DNA from: JAIOSM01 sp964565415
GTDB lineage: Bacteria > Desulfobacterota > Desulfobacteria > Desulfobacterales > Desulfobacteraceae
DNA: 64,000 bases
Assembly (NCBI GenBank): GCA_964565415.1
Contig: CAZMEX010000009.1
Location: 7,950 to 71,949 of the forward strand
Reading direction: 5' to 3'
Positions 16,986 through 26,914 of this stretch are shown one piece after another; positions within the stretch are counted from its first letter, which is position 1, and each line of letters opens with the position of its first letter. The notes beneath the pieces were generated by a model, which saw nothing but the letters and a program-made list of their open reading frames with translations, was not told the DNA's origin and searched no databases. A program made the position numbers and the translations under genes.

Positions 16986-17776
16986 AGATACTTAAAAAAG
17001 GCTGGGACCTGGCTGGGAATATCCATGGGACCATGGCAATCTTAAGTTTTATGATCCTTGCACTTTTGCATGGGTATGCAATGTTGAAACACCATGCAAA
17101 TCTGTTCCATCCCATAAATGATGTTGGATTTCTCAGATGGGCGTGTACCTGGGGAAAAGAATCCCCTGTTCAGACACTCTGGCTTTTTATGCTTGTTGGA
17201 CTTCTTGGGCTTTTGTCGGTGAATACTTTTGTATGCACCACAGACAGGGTGGTAAAGATTGTTAAAAACCGGAATAAATTTCAAAGTACCATTAAATTTA
17301 TTCTCAGGTTTGCTCCCCATATCATGCACTATAGTATGCTGATTATGTTCCTGGGATATCTTGTTACCTATCTTTTTGCAGGGACCTATTCTGGCAAGGT
17401 TCTGCTTGTTAAAAAGAGTATTCATCTGGACAGTATAAGCATTACACTTGAAAAACTTGTAATCGACTACTATACAGGCAATCGCATTGTCAATATGGAG
17501 GACAGAGCCATAAATGTCCAGGCAGAGCTTTTACTTGAATCCAAGGAGCTGACAAAACACAAAACACTCTCCTTTAACAATCCAATAAGGTTCAAGGGGC
17601 TGACCATTCATTTAAAAAAATTTTCACCTGGGACCAAAGGAGGCATGGGTTTAAATAGATATATTACTCTAATCATAAAAAAAGATGCAGGAGCAGTTTT
17701 TTATTTTACAGGCATGTTCTGCTTTGTTATTGGGCTTTTTATGTATGCCTTTCAAAAAATTGAGGAGCGAAAATGA
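16982..17776 (+). CDS. ResB/Ccs1-like membrane protein
   Basis: 264 residues: an N-terminal membrane segment, a second and third near residues 65-85 and 108-130, a non-cytoplasmic domain (about 130-235) and a C-terminal membrane segment (about 237-255). The layout and segments such as RFKGLTIHLKKFSPG are those of short ResB/Ccs1 proteins, the partners of CcsA in cytochrome c assembly. Its gene overlaps the CcsA-like gene upstream and the binding-protein gene downstream by 4 bases each (ATGA), so all three are translationally coupled. Because the operon is B12-controlled and encodes no cytochrome c, I infer that the pair moves or holds a corrinoid or related tetrapyrrole. Confidence 0.75.
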   Translation: MKILKKGWDLAGNIHGTMAILSFMILALLHGYAMLKHHANLFHPINDVGFLRWACTWGKESPVQTLWLFMLVGLLGLLSVNTFVCTTDRVVKIVKNRNKFQSTIKFILRFAPHIMHYSMLIMFLGYLVTYLFAGTYSGKVLLVKKSIHLDSISITLEKLVIDYYTGNRIVNMEDRAINVQAELLLESKELTKHKTLSFNNPIRFKGLTIHLKKFSPGTKGGMGLNRYITLIIKKDAGAVFYFTGMFCFVIGLFMYAFQKIEERK

Positions 17777-18903
17777 AAATTGCAAAAAAAATATTCAGTA
17801 TATCTCTGGTCATTGTTGCCATGGCAGGGTTCATGGGCTGTGGAAATGATTCCAAGGCTAATGTTAAAGAGAAAAAACCAGAAGAGTTTAGTTTTATGAG
17901 CATTGGCAGTTTTGCTGTGAATCCTCTTGGTGACGGATTTACAGAGGTTCGGGATGGAGCTGGTCGAACCATGATTCTTGTACCAAGAGACAAGGATGTC
18001 CCCGATGGATATGAGCCTTCCCAGGTAGTCAGAATTCCGGTTAAAAGGGTTGCAGCCTATGGTTCTTTTGACATTGCTATCCTTAAAGCGTTGGGGGTAA
18101 TAGAAGATGTCCTTGTGGGTGTGGTTACTGAAAAAGAGAATTGGTATATTCCTGAAGTTGTCAAAGGGATGGATAGTGGTAAAATAATTTTTCTTGGCAG
18201 CTACAATGCATTGGATTATGAACAGATACGTCATGCAAAACCTGAACTGGTTCTTACATGGGATATGTCTATTTTACCCATGATGGATGAGATGGGTGTT
18301 GCATGTGCTATTACAACCACACCCGTTGCCATGTGTCTCAATGCCAGAATGAAATTTGTAAGATTTTTAGCTCCATTTTTTCAAAAAGAGAAGCAAGCCC
18401 TTGCATATTTTGAAAAAGTTTCTGCATCCCTTGATGCCATACGGGAGACAACAAAGGGTTCCAAATACAAACCCAGGGTGATGTGGGGAGATATCTATGA
18501 AAAGCGTGTATTGATTGAGCCTGGCAATGCCTGGGTGGGTGAACTTGTGGAGCTTGCCTTGAGTGAATATCAGTTCAATGATATTTTTGGTAAATCCTGT
18601 GTAGAGATATCTCTGGAACGATTTTTACACTCCGGGCAGGATGCTGATATTTTCTTTACTTACAGAACTCCTGATTCAGGTGCCACATCAAAAGCCGCCC
18701 TTGCCAAAGCAAACCCCCTTCTTGCCAATGTCAAGCCCTTGAAAGACGGCAAGGTATATTCACCCCTTGCCCACTATTCCCAGTCTGGAGATAAGCTGGA
18801 TGAAATATTGACCGATATTGCAGCTATTTTACATCCTGAATGCTATCCAGGGCACACACTTAAATATTTCAGGGATTTGCCTGACACCGATATAAAGGGT
18901 TGA
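17773..18903 (+). CDS. ABC transporter substrate-binding lipoprotein (BtuF/FecB-like)
   Basis: 376 residues. A signal peptide ends in GFMGC, with C23 as the likely lipidated cysteine. The rest is a class III periplasmic binding fold: RVAAYGSFDIAILKALG, then the DYEQIRHAKPELVLTWD segment typical of siderophore, heme and cobalamin binding proteins. It would deliver ligand to the permease and ATPase encoded immediately after. Cobalamin or cobinamide is the most likely ligand because of the riboswitch and CobN/CbiZ neighbours. It overlaps the ResB-like gene by 4 bases. Confidence 0.85.
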   Translation: MKIAKKIFSISLVIVAMAGFMGCGNDSKANVKEKKPEEFSFMSIGSFAVNPLGDGFTEVRDGAGRTMILVPRDKDVPDGYEPSQVVRIPVKRVAAYGSFDIAILKALGVIEDVLVGVVTEKENWYIPEVVKGMDSGKIIFLGSYNALDYEQIRHAKPELVLTWDMSILPMMDEMGVACAITTTPVAMCLNARMKFVRFLAPFFQKEKQALAYFEKVSASLDAIRETTKGSKYKPRVMWGDIYEKRVLIEPGNAWVGELVELALSEYQFNDIFGKSCVEISLERFLHSGQDADIFFTYRTPDSGATSKAALAKANPLLANVKPLKDGKVYSPLAHYSQSGDKLDEILTDIAAILHPECYPGHTLKYFRDLPDTDIKG

Positions 18904-18908
18904 ACAAT

Positions 18909-19985
18909 ATGACAACAGATGTTTTACAAAGCAGCAATATAGAAAACATTGATATAATCAGTGTGCATGAAAAATCAGAAAAAAAGAGAGTAATAACCTA
19001 TTGTTTTTTTGGTGCTGTTCTTTTTATGATTATGACTGCCAATATCATGATTGGGTCCATTAATATTTCGTTCAATGAGGTGTTCTCTATTTTGTTAAGC
19101 CATGACACCTCAAGTGTAAACGGATTTATTATATGGAAGATTCGTCTGCCAAGGGCTATCGCAGCAGCCCTTGGCGGAGGATATCTTGCCATTGCAGGGC
19201 TGCTTTTACAGGTATTTTTCCAAAATCCCATTGTGGGACCTTTTATTCTTGGTATTTCATCAGGTGCCACTCTCATGGTCTCATTTGTCATGCTGACCTC
19301 AATTACTTTAGGATTTACCGTGCTGAACCCATTTATGGCAACCCTGGCAGCTTTTGTGGGAGCCTATGGAGCAATGGTGATTGTCATGGCTGTTGCAACC
19401 AGGGTTAAAAACGCTGTAACTTTGCTGATAGTTGGTTTGATGATGGGATATCTATGCCACGCTGTAACAAGTGTTCTTGTGGCATTTGCAGAACAGGAAA
19501 AGATAAAAGGGTTTGTCCTGTGGCAGCTGGGAAGTTTTTCCGGGTTTAGATGGAGTGAAATTGAGATCATGATAATTGCAGGAGGTTTGATCTGCCTGCT
19601 GGTTTATGGTCTTTCCAAACCTTTGAATGCCTTTCTTCTGGGGGAAGAGTATGCATCTTCCATGGGTGTGAATATAAAGTTTTTTAGACTTTTGATTCTT
19701 CTCTCCTCATGTGCCCTTGCAGGCATGATAACTTCTGTGGCAGGTCCTGTGGCTTTTGTGGGACTTGCTGTGCCCCACATGGTACGCCTTGCTTTTAAAA
19801 CCTCGGATAATAAAATACTTGTGCCGGGATGCCTTATTATTGGGGCAGTGGTGACAAGTTTATGTGATTTTATTGCCCGCATGGTTTTCTCTCCTGTGGA
19901 ACTTCCCATATCTTCCATTACTGCATTTTTTGGAGCCCCCATTGTAATAGCTCTGCTCCTGAGGCGAAAGGTGGTGTTGTCATGA
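18909..19985 (+). CDS. FecCD/BtuC-family ABC transporter permease
   Basis: About 358 residues, polytopic, with FecCD-family hallmarks: IRLPRAIAAALGGG near residue 75, GISSGATL, and the cytoplasmic coupling segment GPVAFVGLAVPHMVR followed by LVPGCLIIGA. It forms the inner membrane channel of a BtuCD-type importer with the adjoining lipoprotein and ATPase. ATG 18909 is preferred (AAAGGG upstream); TTG 18900 overlaps the previous stop. It overlaps the ATPase gene by 4 bases. Confidence 0.9.
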   Translation: MTTDVLQSSNIENIDIISVHEKSEKKRVITYCFFGAVLFMIMTANIMIGSINISFNEVFSILLSHDTSSVNGFIIWKIRLPRAIAAALGGGYLAIAGLLLQVFFQNPIVGPFILGISSGATLMVSFVMLTSITLGFTVLNPFMATLAAFVGAYGAMVIVMAVATRVKNAVTLLIVGLMMGYLCHAVTSVLVAFAEQEKIKGFVLWQLGSFSGFRWSEIEIMIIAGGLICLLVYGLSKPLNAFLLGEEYASSMGVNIKFFRLLILLSSCALAGMITSVAGPVAFVGLAVPHMVRLAFKTSDNKILVPGCLIIGAVVTSLCDFIARMVFSPVELPISSITAFFGAPIVIALLLRRKVVLS

Positions 19986-21199
19986 AAGATAGCCTGGTTT
20001 TATCTACCAGAAGAGTTTGTGTTGGATATGGGAAAAAAGAGATACTGCAAAATATTGATATTGAATTTTTCAAAGGTGAATTTATCTCTCTTTTAGGTCC
20101 CAATGGAGCAGGCAAGACAACACTTTTGAGGACCCTTTCAAGACATCTTCCTGTCCTTGATGGTACAATTGAAATCAATGGCATGAATTTAAATAGTATT
20201 CATTCTGAAAAGCTTGCAAAGATAATGTCTGTTGTATTGACTCAAAAAGTTGCTCCACCTCTTTTCCAGGTTTATGATTTTGTTGCAATGGGCAGATATC
20301 CCCACACCTCATGGACAGGCAAACTTAACAAAAAAGATCACAATGTGGTCATGGAATCCTTAAAATCAGTATATGCCGATGATCTGGTATCAAGGGATAT
20401 TTCAACCCTAAGTGATGGAGAACGCCAAAAAGTATTGATTGCAAGGGCGCTTGCCCAGGAGCCTGCCATAATTCTCCTGGATGAACCCACCATGCATCTT
20501 GATTTAAAACACCGCATGGAGATCATGTCGATCCTCCAGGGGCTTTGCCACAAAAAAGGTATCTGCGTTGTGGCATCTCTGCATGATGTTGAAATAGCAG
20601 CTAAGATTTCAGATAAAGTTGCCTTGCTCAAGGGCAATACTATTCAGGCATTTGGAGCCCCGGAAGATATACTGCAAACAGATACTGTGTCTGATCTTTA
20701 TGACTTTTCCAATGTCTCATTTAATCGTCTGCTTGGAAATATTGAGATCCAGAACAAAAAAGCTGATTTGGCAAAAGTGTTTGTAATAGGTGGTATGGGT
20801 ACAGCATCTGTTCTTTACAGGCTTCTCTGTCGAAAAGGATTTCAGATTGCAACCGGAGTTCTTTTTAAAAATGATATTGATTATTTTGTAGCAAAAGCCT
20901 TGGGAATACAATGTCTTGTCCAGGAAAACATGGATATTGTTTCAAAAGAGAGCATTGATAAAGCTGTTGATGTTTTAAAAGGGTGTGATTTTGTCATTGA
21001 TACAGGCTTTGAAGCAGGAAAACTGAACATGGCAAATCTTGATCTGCTTTTAACTGCCCTGGAGCATAAAAAGAAGATTTTCTGCATGGGTGAAAAAAGA
21101 GATATACTCAATGGACATGGCAATTGTGAGGTTTTGTTTTCCAAAAGTGAATTTGAACTTGTCTCAATGATAAGAGTAAAAGAGAGTGCATCAATATGA
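19982..21199 (+). CDS. BtuD/FecE-type ABC ATPase with extra C-terminal domain
   Basis: 405 residues, about 150 longer than normal ATPases of this family. The ABC domain has Walker A GPNGAGKT (39-46), the signature LSDGERQK (aspartate in place of the usual glycine) and Walker B IILLDEPT. From about residue 257 a second domain begins with KVFVIGGMGTASVLYRLL, a Rossmann-like glycine motif, and contains CDFVIDTGFEAG. I do not recognise it; it might bind a nucleotide or corrinoid and couple import to processing. It is the ATPase of the preceding permease. Confidence 0.85.
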   Translation: MKDSLVLSTRRVCVGYGKKEILQNIDIEFFKGEFISLLGPNGAGKTTLLRTLSRHLPVLDGTIEINGMNLNSIHSEKLAKIMSVVLTQKVAPPLFQVYDFVAMGRYPHTSWTGKLNKKDHNVVMESLKSVYADDLVSRDISTLSDGERQKVLIARALAQEPAIILLDEPTMHLDLKHRMEIMSILQGLCHKKGICVVASLHDVEIAAKISDKVALLKGNTIQAFGAPEDILQTDTVSDLYDFSNVSFNRLLGNIEIQNKKADLAKVFVIGGMGTASVLYRLLCRKGFQIATGVLFKNDIDYFVAKALGIQCLVQENMDIVSKESIDKAVDVLKGCDFVIDTGFEAGKLNMANLDLLLTALEHKKKIFCMGEKRDILNGHGNCEVLFSKSEFELVSMIRVKESASI

Positions 21200-22245
21200 C
21201 TGCTGCTCCTTCCTACCTTATATTGATGCTGACAGATCGCTGTAATCTTAACTGCTCTTACTGCTATCTTGGCAAGCAGAAACACTCAATGGATTCACCC
21301 CAGGGCATTGATATGTCTCTTGACACCATTGATCATATCTTTGAGCTTGAAAATATTGATAAGAATACAAATCATATCCAGATGACAGGTGGAGAGCCGT
21401 TTCTAGTACCGCATCTTATAAAATATACTGCCATTAAAGCAAAAAAATATTGCCCTGAAGCTACCCTTGCTATCCAGACCAATGCAACACTCATGGATGA
21501 AGACTCTTTGAATCTTATTCAGGAGTTTGGAATAAATATCGGGATAAGCCTTGATGGTGAACCTCCTTTGCAGGAAGCCCAAAGAGGTAAAGCTGCTGCA
21601 ACTTTTCAAGCTCTTCATCTAATGGAGAAAAAACAGATACCATTTAACATAACCACTGTGGTTACTTCAAAAAATATTGATAAACTCTCCAGGCTTGTTT
21701 TGATGCTGGGAGCTTTTTCCATGGCAAGGGGAATAGGTCTTGATCCTCTTGTTATAAAAGGCAGTGCAATAAATAGTTCCATCTGTGGAGCAGAACAATC
21801 CAGAATAGAAAAAAGCATAGGTAAAATGACTGCTGCCCTTGACATGATAAATAATAACCGCAGAACCCCTCTTCTCATACGAGAGATGGAGAGGATAAAA
21901 AATAGATACAATGCATCATCTGCAACTGCCTTTTGCCATGCTGCCATTGGGAAAAGTCTTGCTGTGACACCTCAAGGGGAGCTGTTTCCATGCAGCCAGA
22001 CAGCATGGGATTATGATTTTTTTCTAGGGACTATGGATACTATAGACACCATAAATTTTTCTTCACAACTTGAATCATGCAGATTGGAAAATGCCCTGCA
22101 ATGTAAAAATTGCAGCGTAGATTTGCATTGCCCGGGAGACTGCCCAAGCCGCCTTTACTATAATACGAATGGCTCCAGAGAGTTTGCCTGTACTCTTTAT
22201 CAGTCCCTTATGTCATCAATAAATTCTGAAATGGAAACTATCTAA
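21196..22245 (+). CDS. Radical SAM/SPASM protein encoded just before CobN
   Basis: 349 residues. The radical SAM cluster motif is C16, C20, C23 (DRCNLNCSYC), with the MTGGEPFL SAM segment. The C-terminal part is a SPASM domain rich in cysteine (FPCSQ, QCKNCS, HCPGDCPS, FACTLY), so additional Fe-S clusters are expected. SPASM enzymes often modify ribosomal peptides, but some act on small molecules. No precursor peptide is visible. It is coupled by overlaps to the transporter ATPase before it and to cobN after it, so modification of the imported tetrapyrrole or of a protein in this system is plausible. Reaction unknown. Confidence 0.88.
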   Translation: MTAAPSYLILMLTDRCNLNCSYCYLGKQKHSMDSPQGIDMSLDTIDHIFELENIDKNTNHIQMTGGEPFLVPHLIKYTAIKAKKYCPEATLAIQTNATLMDEDSLNLIQEFGINIGISLDGEPPLQEAQRGKAAATFQALHLMEKKQIPFNITTVVTSKNIDKLSRLVLMLGAFSMARGIGLDPLVIKGSAINSSICGAEQSRIEKSIGKMTAALDMINNNRRTPLLIREMERIKNRYNASSATAFCHAAIGKSLAVTPQGELFPCSQTAWDYDFFLGTMDTIDTINFSSQLESCRLENALQCKNCSVDLHCPGDCPSRLYYNTNGSREFACTLYQSLMSSINSEMETI

Positions 22246-22274
22246 TGGAAACTGTTTACAAGGAGCAACAATAT

Positions 22275-25200
22275 ATGGAATCCTTTACACTCTCATATTA
22301 TTCAGCAACATCAACTGAAATTCCCTCGTTAAGTCAGGGTGTTGAGCAGTTTAGTAATGATCTTTCAGGTTCGGTCAGGGTACATGCCAAAACCCAGGTG
22401 CAGCTATTTGACAAAAGCAGAATAGATTCCTTTGTTAAACAATCATTAAAAGCAGATATCATAATTATTACTCTCCATGGGGGCAAAGAGTCATGCCCAG
22501 CCTTAGACCCCCTGATTGAAGCCCTGAAAAATCCTAGAAATATCTGGTTTCATATCCAGCCCTCAGTCAGTGACGAAGATGCCATGGAGTTCGCAAGAGA
22601 GCACTCAACAGGTTTTGGTACACCTGCCTGGGATAGAATTAATGCCTATTTAAAAAATGGTGGGCCCATTAATTTTAAAAATCTGTTTTTCTTTGTCCAT
22701 GAACTTTTAACTGAAGTGAAATCCAGAAAGCCTGAAGAGCTGGACATGAAATCATTGGAATCTTTTAAGGCAATCCTGCCTGTCCCCCTTCCCCATGACG
22801 GTATTTATCACCCTGATTTCCCGGATATTCCAAAATTTGAAGATTATTACAAAGAGAAGATAAAGCAGGATAGAATAACAATTGGCATCTGGTTCTATCA
22901 AACCTATTGGGTCAATAATAATTTTCATTTTATCAATGCTCTTATCAGAACTGCTGAAAAAATGAATGTTAATGTCATACCTGTTTTTCACATGAGATGG
23001 AAAGATAAAGTGCTGGGAAACGACGGGGCTGATAAAGTAGCAGAAAAATATTTCATGAAAGATGGTGAACCCATAATAGATGTGCTTGTCAACCCCATGA
23101 TGTTCTCTTTAACCCTTGCCCACCCAAGTTATAAGGATATTTACCCTGATTTGAATGTTCCTGTTATCCAGGCAATGATGACAATGCAGCCCCATGAAAG
23201 CTGGAAAGAGAGTATCCAGGGACTGACCACCATGGAGGTCTCCTTTGCAGCTGCCCAGCCGGAGTTCGACGGCTCTTTAATTACTGTACCCATTGCATCA
23301 AGACAGATGGATGAGACCGACCCCCTGACCGGTGCACTCATAGCACGGTACATGCCCATAAATGACAGGGTAGAGCTTGCAATAAATATTGCCATAAACT
23401 GGGCAAAGCTTTCAAAAAAAAAGAACAAGGATAAAAAAGTTGCCATTATATTCCATCACTATCCTCCACGCAATGACAGAATAGGTTGTGCAGCAGGTCT
23501 TGACAGTTTTGAGAGTGTAAAAGAGATAGTGGATGAGTTGAAAAAATCAGGATACACCCTGGAAAAAACCTATAAAAATGGAGATGAGATTTCCCACAAG
23601 ATAATTTCCAGAATGACCTGTGATCAGCGCTGGCTTTTACCGGAGCAGATGTATGAAAAGTGTGTTGCAACTGCAAAATCCAGCGATTATATGCCATGGC
23701 ATGAAGAACTTCCCCCTGCTATCAAAGAAAAGCAGGCAGAAGACTGGGGGCAGATGCCCGGAGATTTGTTTGTTTACAATGATGAGATGATGTTTGCAGG
23801 TTTTAAAAATGGAAACATTTTTATCTCTGTTCAGCCTCCCCGGGGATATTATGAAAATATTGATAAGATTTACCATGATATGTATCTTTCTCCTCCCCAC
23901 CATTATCTTGCACAATATCGATATATCAAATATGTTTTTAAAGCTGATGCTGTTATACATGTTGGAAAACACGGCTCATTGGAGTGGCTCCCCGGAAAAG
24001 CTCTGGGCTTGTCTGAAGAGTGCTATCCTGCCCTTTCCATCATGGATCTGCCCAATATTTATCCTTACATTATAAATGATCCCGGCGAAGGCACCCAGGC
24101 AAAACGCAGAAGTTATGCCTGTATTATTGACCATTTGACCCCTGCCTTTACCAATGCTGACCTCTATGAAGATTTATCCAAAGTTGAAAATCATATCAAA
24201 GAGTATTTAGATGCAAAAAGAGAAGACCCGGGCAAGCTTTCTGTATTAAAACCCATGATATGGGAGGGGGTAATTGAGGCTGATCTTGATAAAGATCTTG
24301 AAATTACAAAAGAGCAAGCCTTTGATGATTTTGATACTTTTCTGGAAAACCTCCATGCATATCTCAGTGATCTGGGCGACACCATGATAAACGATGGTCT
24401 GCACACTTTTGGGATTGTACCTCCTCCTGACAGGCTTAAAGAGTTCCTTGTTCAACTCACCCGGGTTGCCAATGGAAATATCCCATCCCTCAGGGAATCC
24501 ATTGTAAAGCAGATGGGGTTTGACTATGATCATCTCCTGGAAAATAGAGGTAAAGTTGTAGATACAATCAATAACTTTACCGGGGCAGAGATTATCAAGC
24601 AGGCACATGGGCTTGGATTAAAGCTTGTGGATCGCATTGCAGATATCAATGAAGATATTCCGGAACTTTCGCTCATAAAAATTCAGGAAATCATTCTTCA
24701 GGTTATTCCAAATGCTGATAGACCTGACGGCACAAGGGTTGATATCGGAGATACCTGTTTTTATATTGCAAATTCAATCATTCCAAATATTAAAAAGACC
24801 CCGGAAGAGATCAAATCAACACTTACTGCATTAAATGGCGGGTTTGTTCTGCCGGGTCCCTCTGGTGCTCCAACCAGGGGCGAGGCTGATATTTTGCCCA
24901 CGGGCAGGAATTTTTATTCAGTTGACCCAAACAAAATACCCAGCCCTGCTGCATGGAAAGTTGGTAAAGCTTTGGGGGACGCACTTCTTGAAAGATATAT
25001 GCAGGAGACTAAAAAATATCCTGAGAGCGTTGGTATCATAGTTTTTGGAACTTCTACCATGCGGTCAAAAGGTGATGATATTGCCGAGGTTTTTTATCTT
25101 CTTGGAGTAAAACCTGTCTGGCATAAAACAAATGGTATGGTGCTGGGGCTTGAGATCATACCTTTAAAAGAGCTTGGGAGGCCAAGAATAGATGTAATGC

Positions 25201-26111
25201 CTAGGATTTCAGGGTTTTTCCGGGATTCATTCCCTCTTCTGGTGGAGAGAATTGATGAAGCTGTAAGAATGGTTGCAGCCCTGGATGAACCCCTGGAATC
25301 CAACCTTATTCGAAGACATGTCTTAAGGGACATGGAGGATTATGAAGCAGATGGTCAAACAAAAGATCAGGCATTTCGCGAGGCAACTTTCCGAGTATTT
25401 GGATGTCCGCCCGGAACCTATGGTGCCGGCGTAAAAGAGCTTGTTGAGTCCAAAAACTGGAAGACCCAGGAAGATCTGGGCAATAACTATATCAGGTATA
25501 CAAGCCATGCCTATGGTGAAGGAAGCTACGGTATTCAAAAACCTGCTGTTTTCAGAACTCTTCTGGCGCGGATGGATGTAACTGTTAAAAATGAAGACTC
25601 AAGGGAGTATGACATGATGTCATGCACTGATTATTATAACTACTATGGAGGGCTTATTGTAGCTGGAAAGAGTGTCACAGGCAAGCTTCCTTTCTCATAC
25701 ATGGGTGACAGTGCTGATCCTGAACGTGTCAAAATCAGAAGCACCAATGAAGAGGCAAAACATGTATTAAGGTCCAGACTTGTCAATCCAAAATGGCTTA
25801 AAGGCATGATGCGTCACGGTTATAAAGGTGCAGGCGACATATCCCATATGATGGATGTAGCCCTGGGCTGGGATGCAACTGCCGAGGTTATTGATGACTG
25901 GATGTATGAAAGCCTTGCCAGGGCCTATGTGCTGGATGAAAAAATGAAAAAGTGGATGAATGAGGTAAACCCCTATGCCCGGCAGAATATTTTGGATAAA
26001 TTACTGGAAGCAATATCCCGGGGCATGTGGAAAGCAGACCCTGACATGGAAGAACAACTTAAAGAAGAATATCTTGAAATTGAAGGAGAGATAGAGGGAA
26101 TCACAGAATGA
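22275..26111 (+). CDS. cobN: CobN-type cobaltochelatase large subunit (MgCh H family)
   Basis: About 1278 residues, the usual CobN/ChlH size. Family signatures include AVIHVGKHGSLEWLPGK near residue 560, INDPGEGTQAKRR, and GCPPGTYGAGV near 1050. This is the tetrapyrrole-binding subunit of an ATP-driven metal chelatase; the AAA+ partners are the ChlD- and ChlI-type proteins encoded at 33199-36174. CobN classically inserts cobalt into hydrogenobyrinic acid diamide in the oxygen-dependent pathway, so its job in an apparent anaerobe that also has CbiK is open. AAGGAG at 22260 favours ATG 22275; ATG 22245 overlaps the previous stop and is an alternative. Confidence 0.93.
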   Translation: MESFTLSYYSATSTEIPSLSQGVEQFSNDLSGSVRVHAKTQVQLFDKSRIDSFVKQSLKADIIIITLHGGKESCPALDPLIEALKNPRNIWFHIQPSVSDEDAMEFAREHSTGFGTPAWDRINAYLKNGGPINFKNLFFFVHELLTEVKSRKPEELDMKSLESFKAILPVPLPHDGIYHPDFPDIPKFEDYYKEKIKQDRITIGIWFYQTYWVNNNFHFINALIRTAEKMNVNVIPVFHMRWKDKVLGNDGADKVAEKYFMKDGEPIIDVLVNPMMFSLTLAHPSYKDIYPDLNVPVIQAMMTMQPHESWKESIQGLTTMEVSFAAAQPEFDGSLITVPIASRQMDETDPLTGALIARYMPINDRVELAINIAINWAKLSKKKNKDKKVAIIFHHYPPRNDRIGCAAGLDSFESVKEIVDELKKSGYTLEKTYKNGDEISHKIISRMTCDQRWLLPEQMYEKCVATAKSSDYMPWHEELPPAIKEKQAEDWGQMPGDLFVYNDEMMFAGFKNGNIFISVQPPRGYYENIDKIYHDMYLSPPHHYLAQYRYIKYVFKADAVIHVGKHGSLEWLPGKALGLSEECYPALSIMDLPNIYPYIINDPGEGTQAKRRSYACIIDHLTPAFTNADLYEDLSKVENHIKEYLDAKREDPGKLSVLKPMIWEGVIEADLDKDLEITKEQAFDDFDTFLENLHAYLSDLGDTMINDGLHTFGIVPPPDRLKEFLVQLTRVANGNIPSLRESIVKQMGFDYDHLLENRGKVVDTINNFTGAEIIKQAHGLGLKLVDRIADINEDIPELSLIKIQEIILQVIPNADRPDGTRVDIGDTCFYIANSIIPNIKKTPEEIKSTLTALNGGFVLPGPSGAPTRGEADILPTGRNFYSVDPNKIPSPAAWKVGKALGDALLERYMQETKKYPESVGIIVFGTSTMRSKGDDIAEVFYLLGVKPVWHKTNGMVLGLEIIPLKELGRPRIDVMPRISGFFRDSFPLLVERIDEAVRMVAALDEPLESNLIRRHVLRDMEDYEADGQTKDQAFREATFRVFGCPPGTYGAGVKELVESKNWKTQEDLGNNYIRYTSHAYGEGSYGIQKPAVFRTLLARMDVTVKNEDSREYDMMSCTDYYNYYGGLIVAGKSVTGKLPFSYMGDSADPERVKIRSTNEEAKHVLRSRLVNPKWLKGMMRHGYKGAGDISHMMDVALGWDATAEVIDDWMYESLARAYVLDEKMKKWMNEVNPYARQNILDKLLEAISRGMWKADPDMEEQLKEEYLEIEGEIEGITE

Positions 26112-26914
26112 TTAAATTAATATTAAAGCCACGTATAAGTATTCCATGGATGACCCTTGTTTTAATATCTATTTTTGCTGTCTCAGGCTTTGCCAATACA
26201 GCAAAAAAAGCAGAGCAGAAAGTAGGCAAATCCATTGACACAAGGCAGGAGACACAAAAAGCAACCCAGGAGTGGGATGGTAAAAAAGCTGAGCTTCAAG
26301 CACTTTATGATCAATTGCTAGGGAAAAATGAGGCTCTCAATGCAGCCCATGAAGAGTTGTCTGAACAAAAGATAAAGCATGCAGATTTAAACCAGACACT
26401 TATACAACAAAAAAAAGAGAATCAACAAATAGAAAAAGAGATGATGCCTTTTTTAAGATCAGTTTATAAAAATCTTGAACACCTTGTCCAGAGCAGCGCA
26501 CCATTTTTATTACAAGAGCGGACAAAAAGATTACAAAAGCTTGAGAATGTAATGCAGGACATTGATATCTCCATTGCAGAGAAATATAGAAAAGTGATGG
26601 AAGCTCTTGCAGTTGAAGCTGAATACGGCAATACCATTGAGGTGTATCAGGAAAAAATAAATCTTGAAAACTCAGAAGTGCTGGGCAATATTTTCAGGCT
26701 GGGCCGAATATCTCTTTTTTTTCTCTCCCTTGATAAAAAATCATCTGCTGTTTTTAACGTTGCCCAGGAGAGATGGGTTACCTTGGATAATGATTATATA
26801 TCAGCCATTGATAAATGCCTGCAGATGGTTGCCAAGCACAGACCTGTTGAGTTGATCGCCTTGCCTTTAGGGCAGCTTGACCAGGCTCAATCTCTAAAGA
26901 GAGGTGTGCAATGA
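26108..26914 (+). CDS. DUF3450 periplasmic protein of a TonB2-type system
   Basis: 268 residues: a signal-like N terminus to about residue 30, a long coiled coil (about 40-110), and a C-terminal domain with VLGNIFRLGRISLFFLSLD, a typical DUF3450 segment. These proteins are encoded with long ExbB (TtpC-type) proteins and are thought to sit in the periplasm as accessory parts of TonB2 complexes. It overlaps cobN and the long ExbB gene by 4 bases each. Confidence 0.85.
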   Translation: MIKLILKPRISIPWMTLVLISIFAVSGFANTAKKAEQKVGKSIDTRQETQKATQEWDGKKAELQALYDQLLGKNEALNAAHEELSEQKIKHADLNQTLIQQKKENQQIEKEMMPFLRSVYKNLEHLVQSSAPFLLQERTKRLQKLENVMQDIDISIAEKYRKVMEALAVEAEYGNTIEVYQEKINLENSEVLGNIFRLGRISLFFLSLDKKSSAVFNVAQERWVTLDNDYISAIDKCLQMVAKHRPVELIALPLGQLDQAQSLKRGVQ

